A stretch of 64,000 nt of DNA, taken from positions 1-64,000 of the forward strand of contig JBMNCQ010000059.1 in the NCBI GenBank assembly GCA_049366715.1, given 5' to 3'. The notes beneath the pieces were generated by a model. The model was not told where the DNA came from. It worked only from the letters and a program-made list of their open reading frames with translations, and did no database searches. Source of the DNA: JBMNCQ01 sp049366715. Its GTDB lineage: Bacteria > Bacillota > Peptococcia > Peptococcales > BICA1-8. The number at the start of each line of letters is the position of its first letter. The first letter of the stretch is position 1. A program made the position numbers and the translations under genes. Shown piece after piece: positions 8,506-16,981 of this stretch.

Positions 8506-9326
8506 CCGTTTTAGAGAGAATTAAAGCTAAGGCCCGGGAGCTTCTGGCGGAAAAAAAGGTTGATGTTGTTATTGGATTTACCAAGGGCAGTATTCATAAT
8601 AAATGTACGCCCTGTTTTGTCAGGGAAACGGCTGATTTAGACAATTTAGTCTGGGAGGAGGGCTGTGATCTTAACCTGGCCAATTATCTGGTCAAGGTTG
8701 CCGGCAGGGCAGCCATTATTGTCAAAGGGTGTGACAGCAGATCTATTGTAAATTTAATTAAGGAAAATCAGCTGACCAGAGAGCGGGTTTATATTATCGG
8801 CACCGGCTGCCCCAGCACGGGAAGCTGTAAAAATTGCCGGCAGACCGGTGCGGTGCTGGCCGATTATTTAATTGACGATGAAAAACAGGAAGAACAGGCG
8901 GATAGTTTTTCCGATGTGGCTGAATTTGCCCGGCTCTCTCCGGAGAAAAGAAAAGAGTATTTTTATCATGAGGTATCTAAATGTATCCGCTGTTATGCCT
9001 GCCGAAACGTCTGCCCTGCTTGTTATTGTAAAGAATGCTTCGTTGAGGAGCACCTGCCCGGCTGGGTCGGAAAGACCACCGATATTGCTGATAATGCGGT
9101 ATTTCATTTAACCAGGGCTCTTCATGTGGCGGGAAGATGTATCGGCTGCGGGGCTTGTGTCCGGGCTTGTCCTATGGGCATTGATCTTGCTATTCTCAAT
9201 CGAAAAGTCCTTCAAGACTCCCGGGATTTCTTTCAAGACCGGTCCGGTTTTGACCCGGGTCAGGAGTTAGTTCTTAATACCTTTCGAGAAGATGATCCCC
9301 AGAGTTTTTTATTAGGGGGTGAATAA
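8502..9326 (+). CDS. Iron-sulfur subunit of the Flox module (HdrA/F420-hydrogenase beta-like)
   Basis: 274 residues. It has an N-terminal Cys-containing part (CTPCFVRE, VVKGCDSRS, GTGCPSTGSCKNC) followed by two ferredoxin-type cluster motifs (CIRCYACRNVCPACYCKEC and CIGCGACVRACP), the second as in HdrC. No membrane segment. The layout resembles FloxC-type/F420H2-dehydrogenase beta-like proteins that relay electrons between NADH oxidoreductase and HdrA. ATG 8502 follows GGGGGGAAGCAGA and overlaps the MvhD stop; the frame is open upstream from 8478 but has no better start. Exact Flox letter is not certain. Confidence 0.8.
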   Translation: MTVLERIKAKARELLAEKKVDVVIGFTKGSIHNKCTPCFVRETADLDNLVWEEGCDLNLANYLVKVAGRAAIIVKGCDSRSIVNLIKENQLTRERVYIIGTGCPSTGSCKNCRQTGAVLADYLIDDEKQEEQADSFSDVAEFARLSPEKRKEYFYHEVSKCIRCYACRNVCPACYCKECFVEEHLPGWVGKTTDIADNAVFHLTRALHVAGRCIGCGACVRACPMGIDLAILNRKVLQDSRDFFQDRSGFDPGQELVLNTFREDDPQSFLLGGE

Positions 9327-9327
9327 G

Positions 9328-10320
9328 GTGCGGAATTATCTAATTGCGAAAAATGACTTCAGAGTATGGTTACAGGGTTTACAAGGAACATATAAAATTA
9401 TGGCGCCTGTAAAAAGAGACAGTGATTATTTCTTTGGTTTATGGGATGGGCAAACTCTGCCGGATAATGATTATCAAAATACCTTAAACCCTCCTAAGGA
9501 TCTTTTCTTTCCGCAGCATGAAGTTTTATGGAAATACCAGAAGGTAAAAAAAGGGCTGCCTGTTGTCGAGAAGGCTGAGCCGTCTCCGGAAAAAAGAATC
9601 TTATGGGGGGTACGGCCCTGTGATGCCCAAAGCATCAAGCTTTTAGACAAGGTTTTTTTAGATAAAGATTATCAGGATCCTTATTATCAGGCAAGAAGGT
9701 TAAACACTTTAATTATTTCTTTAGTCTGCCGGGAACCGGGGCAAAACTGTTTCTGCAGGGAACCCTTTGTTACAGAGGGCTCTGATTTAATGCTGGTGGA
9801 AATGGATGATCAGTATCTGATGCAAATTATAACTCCGGCAGGTGAAAAGGCCTTGCAAGGGGCTCCTGGTCAAGCAGGGGATTTTAAGATTCCGGATAAA
9901 ATTTTACAGTTAAAAATTAACGGCCGGGAAGAGATCGCCAGTGCCGATTTAACGGAAAAATTAGATCTGAAATATGATGATCCTCTTTGGGATGAAGTCC
10001 AGGAAAAATGTTTGAATTGCGGAATCTGCAGTTTTCTTTGCCCAACCTGCCACTGTTTTGATCTCACGGATGACCGGCAAAGTAAAAAAATCCGCAGTTG
10101 GGATTCCTGTATGTTCGCCGGGTTTACCAAGCAAGGCTCCGGGCATAATCCCCGGCCCTCAGGTAAAGAACGTCTCCGTCAGAGAATTATGCATAAATTC
10201 AAGTATTTCCCGGAAAATTATGGAGCCTTTGCCTGTGTCGGTTGTGGAAGATGTGTGGAAAAATGCCCGGTAAAGCTGGATATTAGAGAAATTTTATTAA
10301 AAATAAAGGGGGTATCTTAA
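9328..10320 (+). CDS. 4Fe-4S dicluster protein, AsrA/FloxB-like
   Basis: About 330 residues. The pattern (RPCDAQSIKLLDKVF, SLVCREPGQNCFC, CLNCGICSFLCPTCHCFD, then CVGCGRCVEKCPVKLDI) is that of anaerobic sulfite reductase subunit A and its Flox homologue, an Fe-S relay that works with the flavoprotein encoded next. GTG 9328 is chosen over GTG 9319 because TAGGGGGTGA lies 6 nt before it. Tightly coupled on both sides. Sulfite reductase subunit C (AsrC, siroheme) is absent, so this is the electron-input module of Flox rather than AsrABC. Confidence 0.84.
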   Translation: MRNYLIAKNDFRVWLQGLQGTYKIMAPVKRDSDYFFGLWDGQTLPDNDYQNTLNPPKDLFFPQHEVLWKYQKVKKGLPVVEKAEPSPEKRILWGVRPCDAQSIKLLDKVFLDKDYQDPYYQARRLNTLIISLVCREPGQNCFCREPFVTEGSDLMLVEMDDQYLMQIITPAGEKALQGAPGQAGDFKIPDKILQLKINGREEIASADLTEKLDLKYDDPLWDEVQEKCLNCGICSFLCPTCHCFDLTDDRQSKKIRSWDSCMFAGFTKQGSGHNPRPSGKERLRQRIMHKFKYFPENYGAFACVGCGRCVEKCPVKLDIREILLKIKGVS

Positions 10321-10323
10321 AGC

Positions 10324-11166
10324 ATGCTAAATAATCCCTACCTCCCCTATCCAATGAGAATCACGAAAATCGTTGCGGAAAGTCCCGAAAAAGATTTGAA
10401 AACCTTTGAATTAACTTTTGTAAATTCTCAAGATGCCGAAGATTTTAAATACCTGCCCGGTCAGTTTGCCGAGGTTAGTATGCTGGGCGTCGGCGAAGCT
10501 CCTTTCGGTATTGCTTCTGCTCCCTGTGAGCCGGATATCGTCCGGTTTTCCGTAAAAAAAGTCGGGACGCTGACCGAAAGTCTCCATCAAACCGAAGTTG
10601 GTGACATTGTCGGGTTGAGGGGACCCCTGGGCAATTACTGGCCTTTAGAAGAATTAGCCGGTAAAGACCTGGTCATTATCGGCGGAGGTTTTGCTTTTAC
10701 AACTCTCCGTTCCCTGGTTAAGTACATTATTGAACCGGGGAACAGAAAAAATTTCGGGGCGGTAGATATTGTATATGGAAACAGAAATCCCGGTCAGATG
10801 CTGTATAAAGAGGAATTGTTCCATTGGCTGGGCAGGGATGATCTCAAACTATATCTGACCATTGATAAGCCTGCACCGGAATGGCCTAATTATGTGGGAT
10901 TTGTTCCGCAGATTACAGAACAGGTCATCAAACCGGCGCCGCAAGGGATAGCTTTAGTTTGCGGGCCCCCGGTCATGATTAAATTTACCCTGCCCGTGTT
11001 AAAAAAATTGGGCTTTACCTCAGAACGCATTTATACATCCCTGGAAATGAAGATGAAATGTGGAATCGGAATGTGCGGGAGATGTAATGTGGGCAATAAA
11101 TATGTTTGTAAAGACGGGCCTGTTTTTCGTATGTCGGAACTGGAAAAACTGCCTCAAGAGTACTAG
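10324..11166 (+). CDS. FAD/NAD(P)-binding oxidoreductase, AsrB/FloxA-like
   Basis: 280 residues of the ferredoxin-NADP reductase superfamily: FAD motif in YLPGQFAEVS, then GIASAP and LRGPLGNYW, NAD(P) site VIGGGFAFTTLRSL, and the C-terminal [2Fe-2S] site CGIGMCGRCNVG...C found in AsrB, DHOD electron-transfer subunit and FloxA. It is expected to oxidise NADH and feed the Fe-S subunits and HdrA. Last gene of the operon, followed by a clear terminator. Starts 4 nt after the previous stop (ATG 10324, AAGGGGGTATCTTAAAGC upstream). Confidence 0.87.
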   Translation: MLNNPYLPYPMRITKIVAESPEKDLKTFELTFVNSQDAEDFKYLPGQFAEVSMLGVGEAPFGIASAPCEPDIVRFSVKKVGTLTESLHQTEVGDIVGLRGPLGNYWPLEELAGKDLVIIGGGFAFTTLRSLVKYIIEPGNRKNFGAVDIVYGNRNPGQMLYKEELFHWLGRDDLKLYLTIDKPAPEWPNYVGFVPQITEQVIKPAPQGIALVCGPPVMIKFTLPVLKKLGFTSERIYTSLEMKMKCGIGMCGRCNVGNKYVCKDGPVFRMSELEKLPQEY

Positions 11167-11175
11167 TAAAATTAC

Positions 11176-11203
11176 AAGGAGCCGGATTTCCGGCTCCTTT
11201 TGT
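11176..11203 (+). terminator. Terminator of the Flox-Hdr operon
   Basis: Perfect 11-bp stem (AAGGAGCCGGA / TCCGGCTCCTT) with a 2-nt formal loop and a short T-run, 9 nt after the last stop codon. The remaining 115 bp to the rubrerythrin gene show no gene. Confidence 0.85.
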
Positions 11204-11319
11204 ATCCTCGATGGTCACTGGCTAACGGCAAAATAAAACGATCTCCGCTAAGATATTGATTAGCAGCTACTAATCACCAGTCACAAATTACTAGTCTCTT
11301 AAAGGGGCTTTGCCCGTTT

Positions 11320-11856
11320 TTAATAATTTTCCGCCAGTAACTCATAGAAAGCCTGCGGATGAGCACAGGAAGGACAGAGTTCGGGGGCTTCCGTTCCGGT
11401 ATGCACATAGCCGCAGTTCCGGCAGCGCCATTTAACTTCCGTATCCTTTTTGAAGACCCGGTTATTTTGAATATTTTCCAGTAAGGACCGAAATCTTTTT
11501 TCGTGCTCAGCTTCAACTTCGGCAGTAGCTTTAAAGAAGTCGGCAATATCCGCAAAACCTTCTTCCCGGGCTTCCTTTTCCATGCGTTTATACATATCGG
11601 TCCATTCGTAATTTTCACCGCCGGCTGCAGCTTCTAAATTTTCCACGGTAGTTCCGATACCTTTTAAAAACTTAAAGGCTCTTTTGGCATGTTCTTTTTC
11701 ATTGTCGGCAGTTTCTAAGAAAGTACCGGAAATTTGTTCATAACCTTCCTTTTTCGCTACTGAAGCCCAGTAAGTATATTTATTACGGGCTTGTGATTCC
11801 CCTGCGAAAGCTTCCCACAGGTTTTTTTCTGTTTTTGTACCTTGTAAATCTTTCAT
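11320..11856 (-). CDS. rbr: Rubrerythrin
   Basis: 178 residues. Ferritin-like diiron four-helix domain (FAGESQARNKY, ETADNEKEHAKRAF, EAEHEKRF) followed by a C-terminal rubredoxin domain (CRNCGY...CPSCAHPQ). Reduces hydrogen peroxide in the cytoplasm of anaerobes using NAD(P)H via rubredoxin-type donors. Full length. Ribosome site on the minus strand is AAAGGAGGCATCTTTA. Divergent from the hydrogenase operon and preceded by a PerR-like operator, so probably peroxide-inducible. Confidence 0.97.
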   Translation of the reverse strand: MKDLQGTKTEKNLWEAFAGESQARNKYTYWASVAKKEGYEQISGTFLETADNEKEHAKRAFKFLKGIGTTVENLEAAAGGENYEWTDMYKRMEKEAREEGFADIADFFKATAEVEAEHEKRFRSLLENIQNNRVFKKDTEVKWRCRNCGYVHTGTEAPELCPSCAHPQAFYELLAENY

Positions 11857-11892
11857 TAAAGATGCCTCCTTTGGATTATAAATAGCATGTCT

Positions 11893-11921
11893 ATTATACT
11901 AATTATTACCATGTTTCTCAA
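11893..11921 (-). promoter_or_regulatory. Rubrerythrin promoter with overlapping PerR-like box
   Basis: On the minus strand TTGAGA (11916-11921), 17-nt spacer, TATAAT (11893-11898). Overlapping the spacer and -10 (11894-11908) is TAATAATTAGTATAA, matching the PerR consensus TTATAATTATTATAA at 13 of 15 positions. PerR control of rubrerythrin is known in clostridia; here it is inferred. Confidence 0.72.
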
Positions 11922-11954
11922 ATTAATAAACATAAAAAAGAAAAATAAAGAAAC

Positions 11955-12029
11955 TTGTGAAAAAAAATACAAATCAGATTGTTAAAAAAATGACGATATT
12001 GTATAATTAGATTGTCAAAAAAATAACAA
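11955..12029 (+). promoter_or_regulatory. Hydrogenase operon promoter with three Rex-like boxes
   Basis: Sigma-A promoter: TTGTTA (11979-11984), 17-nt spacer, TATAAT (12002-12007). Three 18-bp TTGT-N10-ACAA-like boxes: TTGTGAAAAAAAATACAA (11955-11972), TTGTTAAAAAAATGACGA (11979-11996, overlapping the -35) and TTGTCAAAAAAATAACAA (12012-12029, just after the -10). These resemble sites for the NADH-sensing repressor Rex (TTGTTAA-N4-TTAACAA), fitting an operon that turns over NADH. The A-rich centres make the second half-sites imperfect. Confidence 0.66.
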
Positions 12030-12082
12030 ATAAATTAAATATTAAAATAAATTCATTAAATACGACAAAAGGAGGATGATGT

Positions 12083-12571
12083 ATGTCAATTCAGGGTGAT
12101 GTAGAGAAAGTCAATACGATAATTGACCGTTATCAAGGAAAGCATGGATCCCTAATCGCTATTCTTCAGGAGATTCAGAAGGAATACAGGTATCTCCCAC
12201 AAGATACCCTGTTGTACCTGGCTTCAGCTATGGGTATAAGTGCCGCCAAAATTTTCAGTGTAGCTACCTTCTACGAGAACTTTTCCCTGGATCCCAAAGG
12301 GAAGTACGTGATTAAAATCTGCGACGGCACTGCCTGTCATGTCCGCAAATCCATTCCCATTTTAAATGCCTTGCGCCAGGAGTTAGCTCTCAGCGCAGAA
12401 AAACATACTACCGATGATTTGCTTTTTACGGTGGAGACCGTATCCTGCTTAGGTGCCTGCGGCCTGGCCCCGGTTATTACCATTAATGATAAAGTTTATC
12501 CGAAAATGACTCCCGGGGCTGCTCGCAAACTTCTCAATGAACTGCGGGAGGGTGAAAATAATGAAAATTAA
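12083..12571 (+). CDS. hydC: NuoE-like [2Fe-2S] subunit of bifurcating hydrogenase (HydC/HndA)
   Basis: 162 residues, thioredoxin-fold [2Fe-2S] protein of the NuoE family: helix-bundle start, then CDGTACHVR and CLGACGLAPV supplying the four cluster cysteines. Smallest core subunit of the NAD-dependent electron-bifurcating [FeFe] hydrogenase, next to its NuoF and catalytic partners. ATG 12083 follows AAAAGGAGGATGATGT; the end overlaps the next gene by 11 nt. Also known as hndA in other nomenclatures. Confidence 0.93.
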   Translation: MSIQGDVEKVNTIIDRYQGKHGSLIAILQEIQKEYRYLPQDTLLYLASAMGISAAKIFSVATFYENFSLDPKGKYVIKICDGTACHVRKSIPILNALRQELALSAEKHTTDDLLFTVETVSCLGACGLAPVITINDKVYPKMTPGAARKLLNELREGENNEN

Positions 12572-14435
12572 TCATATTCATCAACTGAATGAATCTTCCC
12601 GGACCTTTAGCGATTCTCTGAACAGGCAAAATAAACAGGTTCTGGTTTGTGCCGGAACAGGGTGCGTCGCCGGGGGGTCTTTAGATATTTATCGGAAGAT
12701 CAAAGAACTGGTTTTCGCTAAGGGGTTGCTGGTATCCGTAGAACTAGTCGAAGAGAAGGAAGGAATCGGCGTCAAAAAAAGCGGTTGTCACGGCTTCTGT
12801 GAGATGGGGCCCCTGGTAAGGATAGAGCCCTTTGGTTATCTCTATTTAAAAGTAACCATTGCTGATTGCGAAGAGATCGTTACCACAACTCTGCTTAATG
12901 AAGAGCCTGTCGAGAGGTTAATGTATAACTGGCAGGGGCAAATTTATGGAGAAGAAGAGGAAATTCCCTTCTATAAAAAGCAGACCCGCTTAGTTTTAGG
13001 CAACTGTGGTCATATTGATGCCGAGTCAATTGCAGAATACCTAGCAAAGGGAGGGTATCAGGCCTTAGCCAAAGCATTTGAGACGGAACCTGCGGAAATT
13101 TGTGCAGTGATTACTGCTTCTAATCTAAGGGGCCGGGGGGGCGGCGGATATCCCACCGGCAAAAAATGGTCCCAGGTACTGGCGCAAAAAAATCCTGTTA
13201 AGTATGTGGTATCTAACGGTGATGAGGGGGATCCCGGGGCCTTTATGGACCGTAGCATCATGGAAGGAGACCCCCACCGTATGCTGGAAGGAATGATCAT
13301 CGCCGGTTATGCAACAGGGTGTACGGCAGGATATGTCTATGTGCGGGCTGAATATCCTTTGGCTGTGGAGAGACTGCGTATCGCTATTGAGCAGGCCAGG
13401 GATAAGGGTATCTTAGGCCAAAATATCCTCGGCTCCGGATATGATTTTGATATTTTTATTAATCAGGGTGCGGGAGCCTTCGTTTGCGGTGAAGGCAGTG
13501 CCCTTACTGCTTCTATTGAAGGGGGCAGGGGGATGCCCCGGGTCAAACCGCCCAGAACTGTTGAAGCAGGCCTCCGGGGAAAACCTACCGTGCTGAATAA
13601 CGTAGAAACTTTTGCCAATGTACCGCAAATCATCCTCAAGGGCAGTGACTGGTATCGATCCATAGGACCGGAGAAAAGTCCCGGAACCAAAGCTTTTGCT
13701 TTAACAGGAAATGTCAATAATACCGGTCTGATTGAAGTACCCATGGGAACAACCTTGCGAGAGATAATTTTTGAGATCGGCGGAGGGATCAAAGACAATA
13801 AAAAATTTAAAGCGGTTCAGATCGGCGGTCCTTCCGGAGGGTGTTTAACCGAACAGCATTTGGACCTGCCTTTAGACTTTGATTCCTTAAAAAAAGTAGG
13901 AGCCATGATTGGCTCCGGCGGATTGGTGGTAATGGACGAAGATACCTGTATGGTTGAGGTAGCCAGGTTTTTTATGAATTTTACCCAAAATGAGTCCTGT
14001 GGTAAATGTGTTCCCTGCCGGGAAGGAACTAAGCGCATGCTGCAAATCCTGGAAAAAATAGTGGCGGGTAAGGGTAAGCCGGAGGATTTAGATTTACTCT
14101 TGAACCTGGCAGATACCATCAGTAATACTGCCCTGTGCGGCTTGGGAAAGACAGCGGCAAATCCGGTAGTCAGTACATTACAGTATTTTAAAGATGAATA
14201 TCTGGCCCATGTTGTGGATAAAAAATGTCCTGCGCAAACCTGTCAGTCTTTAAAGATGATCAGAATTAACGGGGACTTGTGCAAAGGCTGCAGCAAATGT
14301 GCCAGATTATGCCCGGTAGGAGCGATCGCGGGCAAAGTCAGGGAGCCTTATATTATTGACGGTGAAAAATGTATCAAATGCGGGGCCTGCCTGCCGGCTT
14401 GTGCATTTTCCGCAATTGAGGAGGTGTGGGCATGA
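12561..14435 (+). CDS. hydB: NuoF-like NADH-binding subunit of bifurcating hydrogenase (HydB/HndC)
   Basis: 624 residues. N-terminal [2Fe-2S] thioredoxin-like domain (CAGTGCVAGG ... GCHGFCEMGP), NADH/FMN-binding NuoF core (GRGGGGYPTGKKW, NGDEGDPGAFMDR, GAGAFVCGEGSAL), the SLBB region, the [4Fe-4S] motif ESCGKCVPCREG...C, and a C-terminal 2x[4Fe-4S] ferredoxin (CKGCSKCARLCP, CIKCGACLPAC). It is the site where NADH and ferredoxin electrons are split or joined by FMN. ATG 12561 (GGGAGGGTGAAAATA upstream) is preferred to the open frame from 12537. Overlaps the next gene by 4 nt. Confidence 0.95.
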   Translation: MKINHIHQLNESSRTFSDSLNRQNKQVLVCAGTGCVAGGSLDIYRKIKELVFAKGLLVSVELVEEKEGIGVKKSGCHGFCEMGPLVRIEPFGYLYLKVTIADCEEIVTTTLLNEEPVERLMYNWQGQIYGEEEEIPFYKKQTRLVLGNCGHIDAESIAEYLAKGGYQALAKAFETEPAEICAVITASNLRGRGGGGYPTGKKWSQVLAQKNPVKYVVSNGDEGDPGAFMDRSIMEGDPHRMLEGMIIAGYATGCTAGYVYVRAEYPLAVERLRIAIEQARDKGILGQNILGSGYDFDIFINQGAGAFVCGEGSALTASIEGGRGMPRVKPPRTVEAGLRGKPTVLNNVETFANVPQIILKGSDWYRSIGPEKSPGTKAFALTGNVNNTGLIEVPMGTTLREIIFEIGGGIKDNKKFKAVQIGGPSGGCLTEQHLDLPLDFDSLKKVGAMIGSGGLVVMDEDTCMVEVARFFMNFTQNESCGKCVPCREGTKRMLQILEKIVAGKGKPEDLDLLLNLADTISNTALCGLGKTAANPVVSTLQYFKDEYLAHVVDKKCPAQTCQSLKMIRINGDLCKGCSKCARLCPVGAIAGKVREPYIIDGEKCIKCGACLPACAFSAIEEVWA

Positions 14436-16141
14436 AAGGACAGATGATTATCGATGGGCAAAAAGTGGAGTTTAGTGATGAAAAGAACGTTCTGGATGTG
14501 GTCAGAAAAGCAGGTATTGATCTGCCCACCTTTTGTTATCACTCTGAGTTAAGTATCTACGGAGCCTGCCGGATGTGTGTTGTGGAGGATAAATGGGGAG
14601 GCACGATGGCCTCCTGTTCAACCCTTCCTAAGGACGGCCTGGAGATCTATACCAATACACCTAAGCTGCAGAAGCATAGACGGATGATTTTAGAGCTGCT
14701 TCTGGCCAATCATCACCGGGACTGCACTTTATGTGAAAAGAACGGAAAATGTAAATTACAGGAACTGGCTGTGCGGTTTGGGATCAAAACTGTACGATTT
14801 AACGGTACGCAGGCAAAACTGCCCGTTGACGACAGCAGTAAGTCCATCGTAAAAGATCCGAATAAATGTATTCTCTGTGGAGACTGTGTAAGGATGTGCT
14901 CTGAAGTGCAGAGTGTGGGAGCAATAGATTTTGCTTACCGGGGTTCCAAAATACAGGTCAGCACAGCCTTTAACAAACAGCTCTGCGATGTGGATTGCGT
15001 TAACTGCGGTCAGTGTGCCGCTATTTGTCCGACGGGAGCCTTAGTTGTAAAAAACGAAACAAATAAAGTCTGGCCTTTATTATATGCTGAGCATAAAAAG
15101 GTAGTTGTGCAAATTGCTCCGGCGGTGAGAGTAGCATTAGGTGAGGAATTCGGCCTGCCGCAGGGGGAACTGGTTTTAGGAAAAACGGTGGCAGCTTTAA
15201 GAAAACTGGGTTTTGATGAAATTTACGATACGGCTATTGCGGCCGATCTGACAGTTATGGAGGAAACTAAGGAATTTCTCCAGAAATTAGAAGACAAAGA
15301 TTCTCTGCCTTTGTTTACTTCCTGTTGTCCGGCATGGGTCCGTTTTGCAGAACAAAAATTCCCCGCTTTAATGAAAAATATTTCCTCGTGCCGTTCCCCG
15401 CAGCAGATGTTCGGCGCCGTAATTAAAGACCATTATCGCAATATGAAAGAGGTGGATGACAGGGATACCGTAGTGGTTTCCATCATGCCCTGTACCGCTA
15501 AAAAATACGAGATTTCACGGCCGGAGGGATTTACCAAGGGAGAACAGGATGTGGACGTTGTGCTTACGACTCAGGAACTGGCTTTAATGATCAAAGAAGC
15601 CGGTATCGTCTTTGATGAACTGGAGCCCGAAGCTGTAGATATGCCTTTCGGCTTAGCCAGTGGTGCGGGAATCATCTTTGGAGTAACAGGCGGGGTAGCA
15701 GAAGCCGTCTTAAGAAGATGCTATAAAGAAAAGACTGCCCGTACGCTCAAGGAACTTGAGTTTATCGGTACCAGGGGACTGGCAGGAGTGAAAGAGGCTG
15801 AAGTGGAAATAGACGGTAGGAAAATAAAAATTGCTGTTGTGAACGGTCTGAAAAATGCGGAAGAGCTTATTAAGAAAATTAACGACGGCACAAAATATTT
15901 TGACTTTATCGAAGTAATGGCCTGTCCCGGCGGCTGTATCGGCGGTGCGGGGCAGCCGTTAAATACCAATTCTTCCATTAAAAAATTCAGAGCCGAAGGG
16001 ATTTATAAAGCCGACAGAGTTTCCCAGATCAAAAGATCCGAGGAGAATCCGATGATCATTGCCCTATATAACGGTATGCTCAAAGATAAGCATCATCTTC
16101 TTCATAATGCTCAATCTGCCTGTACACGTCCAAAGGAGTGA
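14432..16141 (+). CDS. hydA: [FeFe] hydrogenase catalytic subunit (HydA/HndD)
   Basis: 569 residues. N-terminal [2Fe-2S] ferredoxin (CYHSELSIYGACRMC...C), the His/Cys [4Fe-4S] site (HHRDCTLCEKNGKC), two [4Fe-4S] clusters (CILCGDCVRMC, CVNCGQCAAICP), then the H-cluster motifs L1 TSCCPAWV, L2 MPCTAKKYE and L3 EVMACPGGCIGG. This is the modular group A structure of NAD- and ferredoxin-linked hydrogenases; with NuoE/NuoF-like partners it points to group A3 electron bifurcation. ATG 14432 sits 5 nt after GAGGAGGTG. Cytoplasmic. Maturases HydEFG are not in the window. Confidence 0.96.
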   Translation: MKGQMIIDGQKVEFSDEKNVLDVVRKAGIDLPTFCYHSELSIYGACRMCVVEDKWGGTMASCSTLPKDGLEIYTNTPKLQKHRRMILELLLANHHRDCTLCEKNGKCKLQELAVRFGIKTVRFNGTQAKLPVDDSSKSIVKDPNKCILCGDCVRMCSEVQSVGAIDFAYRGSKIQVSTAFNKQLCDVDCVNCGQCAAICPTGALVVKNETNKVWPLLYAEHKKVVVQIAPAVRVALGEEFGLPQGELVLGKTVAALRKLGFDEIYDTAIAADLTVMEETKEFLQKLEDKDSLPLFTSCCPAWVRFAEQKFPALMKNISSCRSPQQMFGAVIKDHYRNMKEVDDRDTVVVSIMPCTAKKYEISRPEGFTKGEQDVDVVLTTQELALMIKEAGIVFDELEPEAVDMPFGLASGAGIIFGVTGGVAEAVLRRCYKEKTARTLKELEFIGTRGLAGVKEAEVEIDGRKIKIAVVNGLKNAEELIKKINDGTKYFDFIEVMACPGGCIGGAGQPLNTNSSIKKFRAEGIYKADRVSQIKRSEENPMIIALYNGMLKDKHHLLHNAQSACTRPKE

Positions 16142-16146
16142 GGGAA

Positions 16147-16401
16147 GTGTTAACAATTAGCGTTTGTGTAGGAACGGCCTGTCATGTTAAGGGTGCATAT
16201 ATTATTATCAATAAGTTACAGACAATGATTAAAGAAAAAAAAGTAGCCGATAAAGTTACGGTTACCGGTGCTTTTTGCCTGGGAAACTGTTCTACCTCTG
16301 AAATATCGGTAAGAATCAATGAGGGAGCCGTCCATTCGGTAAGTGAAGAGAAATTAGCGGAGTTCTTTGCAAAAGAGATTATGCCGTTAATCAATGATTA
16401 G
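16147..16401 (+). CDS. Small NuoE-like [2Fe-2S] ferredoxin at the end of the hydrogenase operon
   Basis: 84 residues (GTG 16147; GTG 16138 is also in frame but abuts the AAAGGA ribosome site). Thioredoxin-like [2Fe-2S] domain only: CVGTACHVKGA and CLGNCSTSE give a CX4C...CX3C pattern as in the C-terminal half of NuoE. Translationally coupled to hydA and followed by a terminator. Probably an accessory electron carrier or extra subunit of the hydrogenase; HydD-type small subunits occur in similar operons but identity is not established. Confidence 0.8.
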   Translation: MLTISVCVGTACHVKGAYIIINKLQTMIKEKKVADKVTVTGAFCLGNCSTSEISVRINEGAVHSVSEEKLAEFFAKEIMPLIND

Positions 16402-16403
16402 TG

Positions 16404-16439
16404 AAAAAGCAATGGAGGAAAAGCTCCATTGCTTTTTTA
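16404..16439. terminator. Bidirectional terminator between hydrogenase operon and PilZ gene
   Basis: Perfect 14-bp stem (AAAAAGCAATGGAG / CTCCATTGCTTTTT) with a 6-nt loop and T-runs on both strands, lying between convergent genes. Confidence 0.9.
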
Positions 16440-16760
16440 GCGAATCGGTTCAATTTCTTTATTTCTCCAACGATCGTATACTTCTTTAACAAGGGCCGCA
16501 GTTTCCGGTCCTGAGAGATTAATAAAACTTGCCCCGTAGATATCTTCTTTCTGCCATTCCACTTTAGCAGCCAAGTCCCCAATTGGTAAGCTAAATGTTA
16601 ATTCTGTATTTAGGGCGATACTCTCTTCCGTCTTAAACATTAAACCGCCAATGCTTATGTTAATAATATCTAATGTTATTATTCCCTGGGCGGCTTCTGT
16701 TTCCGCCTGCCAGTTAACGGAAACCCGTAAAAAATTTCTCTTTTCATTTTCTTTCAGCAA
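16437..16760 (-). CDS. PilZ-domain protein (c-di-GMP receptor)
   Basis: 107 residues, a single PilZ domain: RNFLR (RxxxR) near residue 8 and NISIGG (D/NxSxxG) near residue 34, the two c-di-GMP-binding motifs, both intact. Starts at TTG 16760 with AAGGAGGGACAAGCC immediately upstream on the minus strand. Monocistronic. A cyclic-di-GMP effector of unknown target; flagellar YcgR-type N-terminal domain is absent. Confidence 0.86.
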   Translation of the reverse strand: MLKENEKRNFLRVSVNWQAETEAAQGIITLDIINISIGGLMFKTEESIALNTELTFSLPIGDLAAKVEWQKEDIYGASFINLSGPETAALVKEVYDRWRNKEIEPIR

Positions 16761-16981
16761 GGCTTGTCCCTCCTTATAAAAATTGCAGGATTTATGTATT
16801 GTCAGTCTACAGCAAAAGTAAAAAATATTCTGTTAATATTCCGTAAAATAATTTTACCGGTCCCTGGAGTGCAGTTAAATTTTACGATAAAATAGGAATT
16901 TATGCCAGTTTTTTCTTCAAGGCGCCCCTTCTATTTGATATGATTAAAGAGAATAATATGATTTTGAAAGGGGTAAAGATT

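Noticed and set aside
8502..11166. Anaerobic sulfite reductase asrABC
   Set aside because: AsrA- and AsrB-like subunits are present but no siroheme AsrC; MvhD and HdrA context points to Flox-Hdr.
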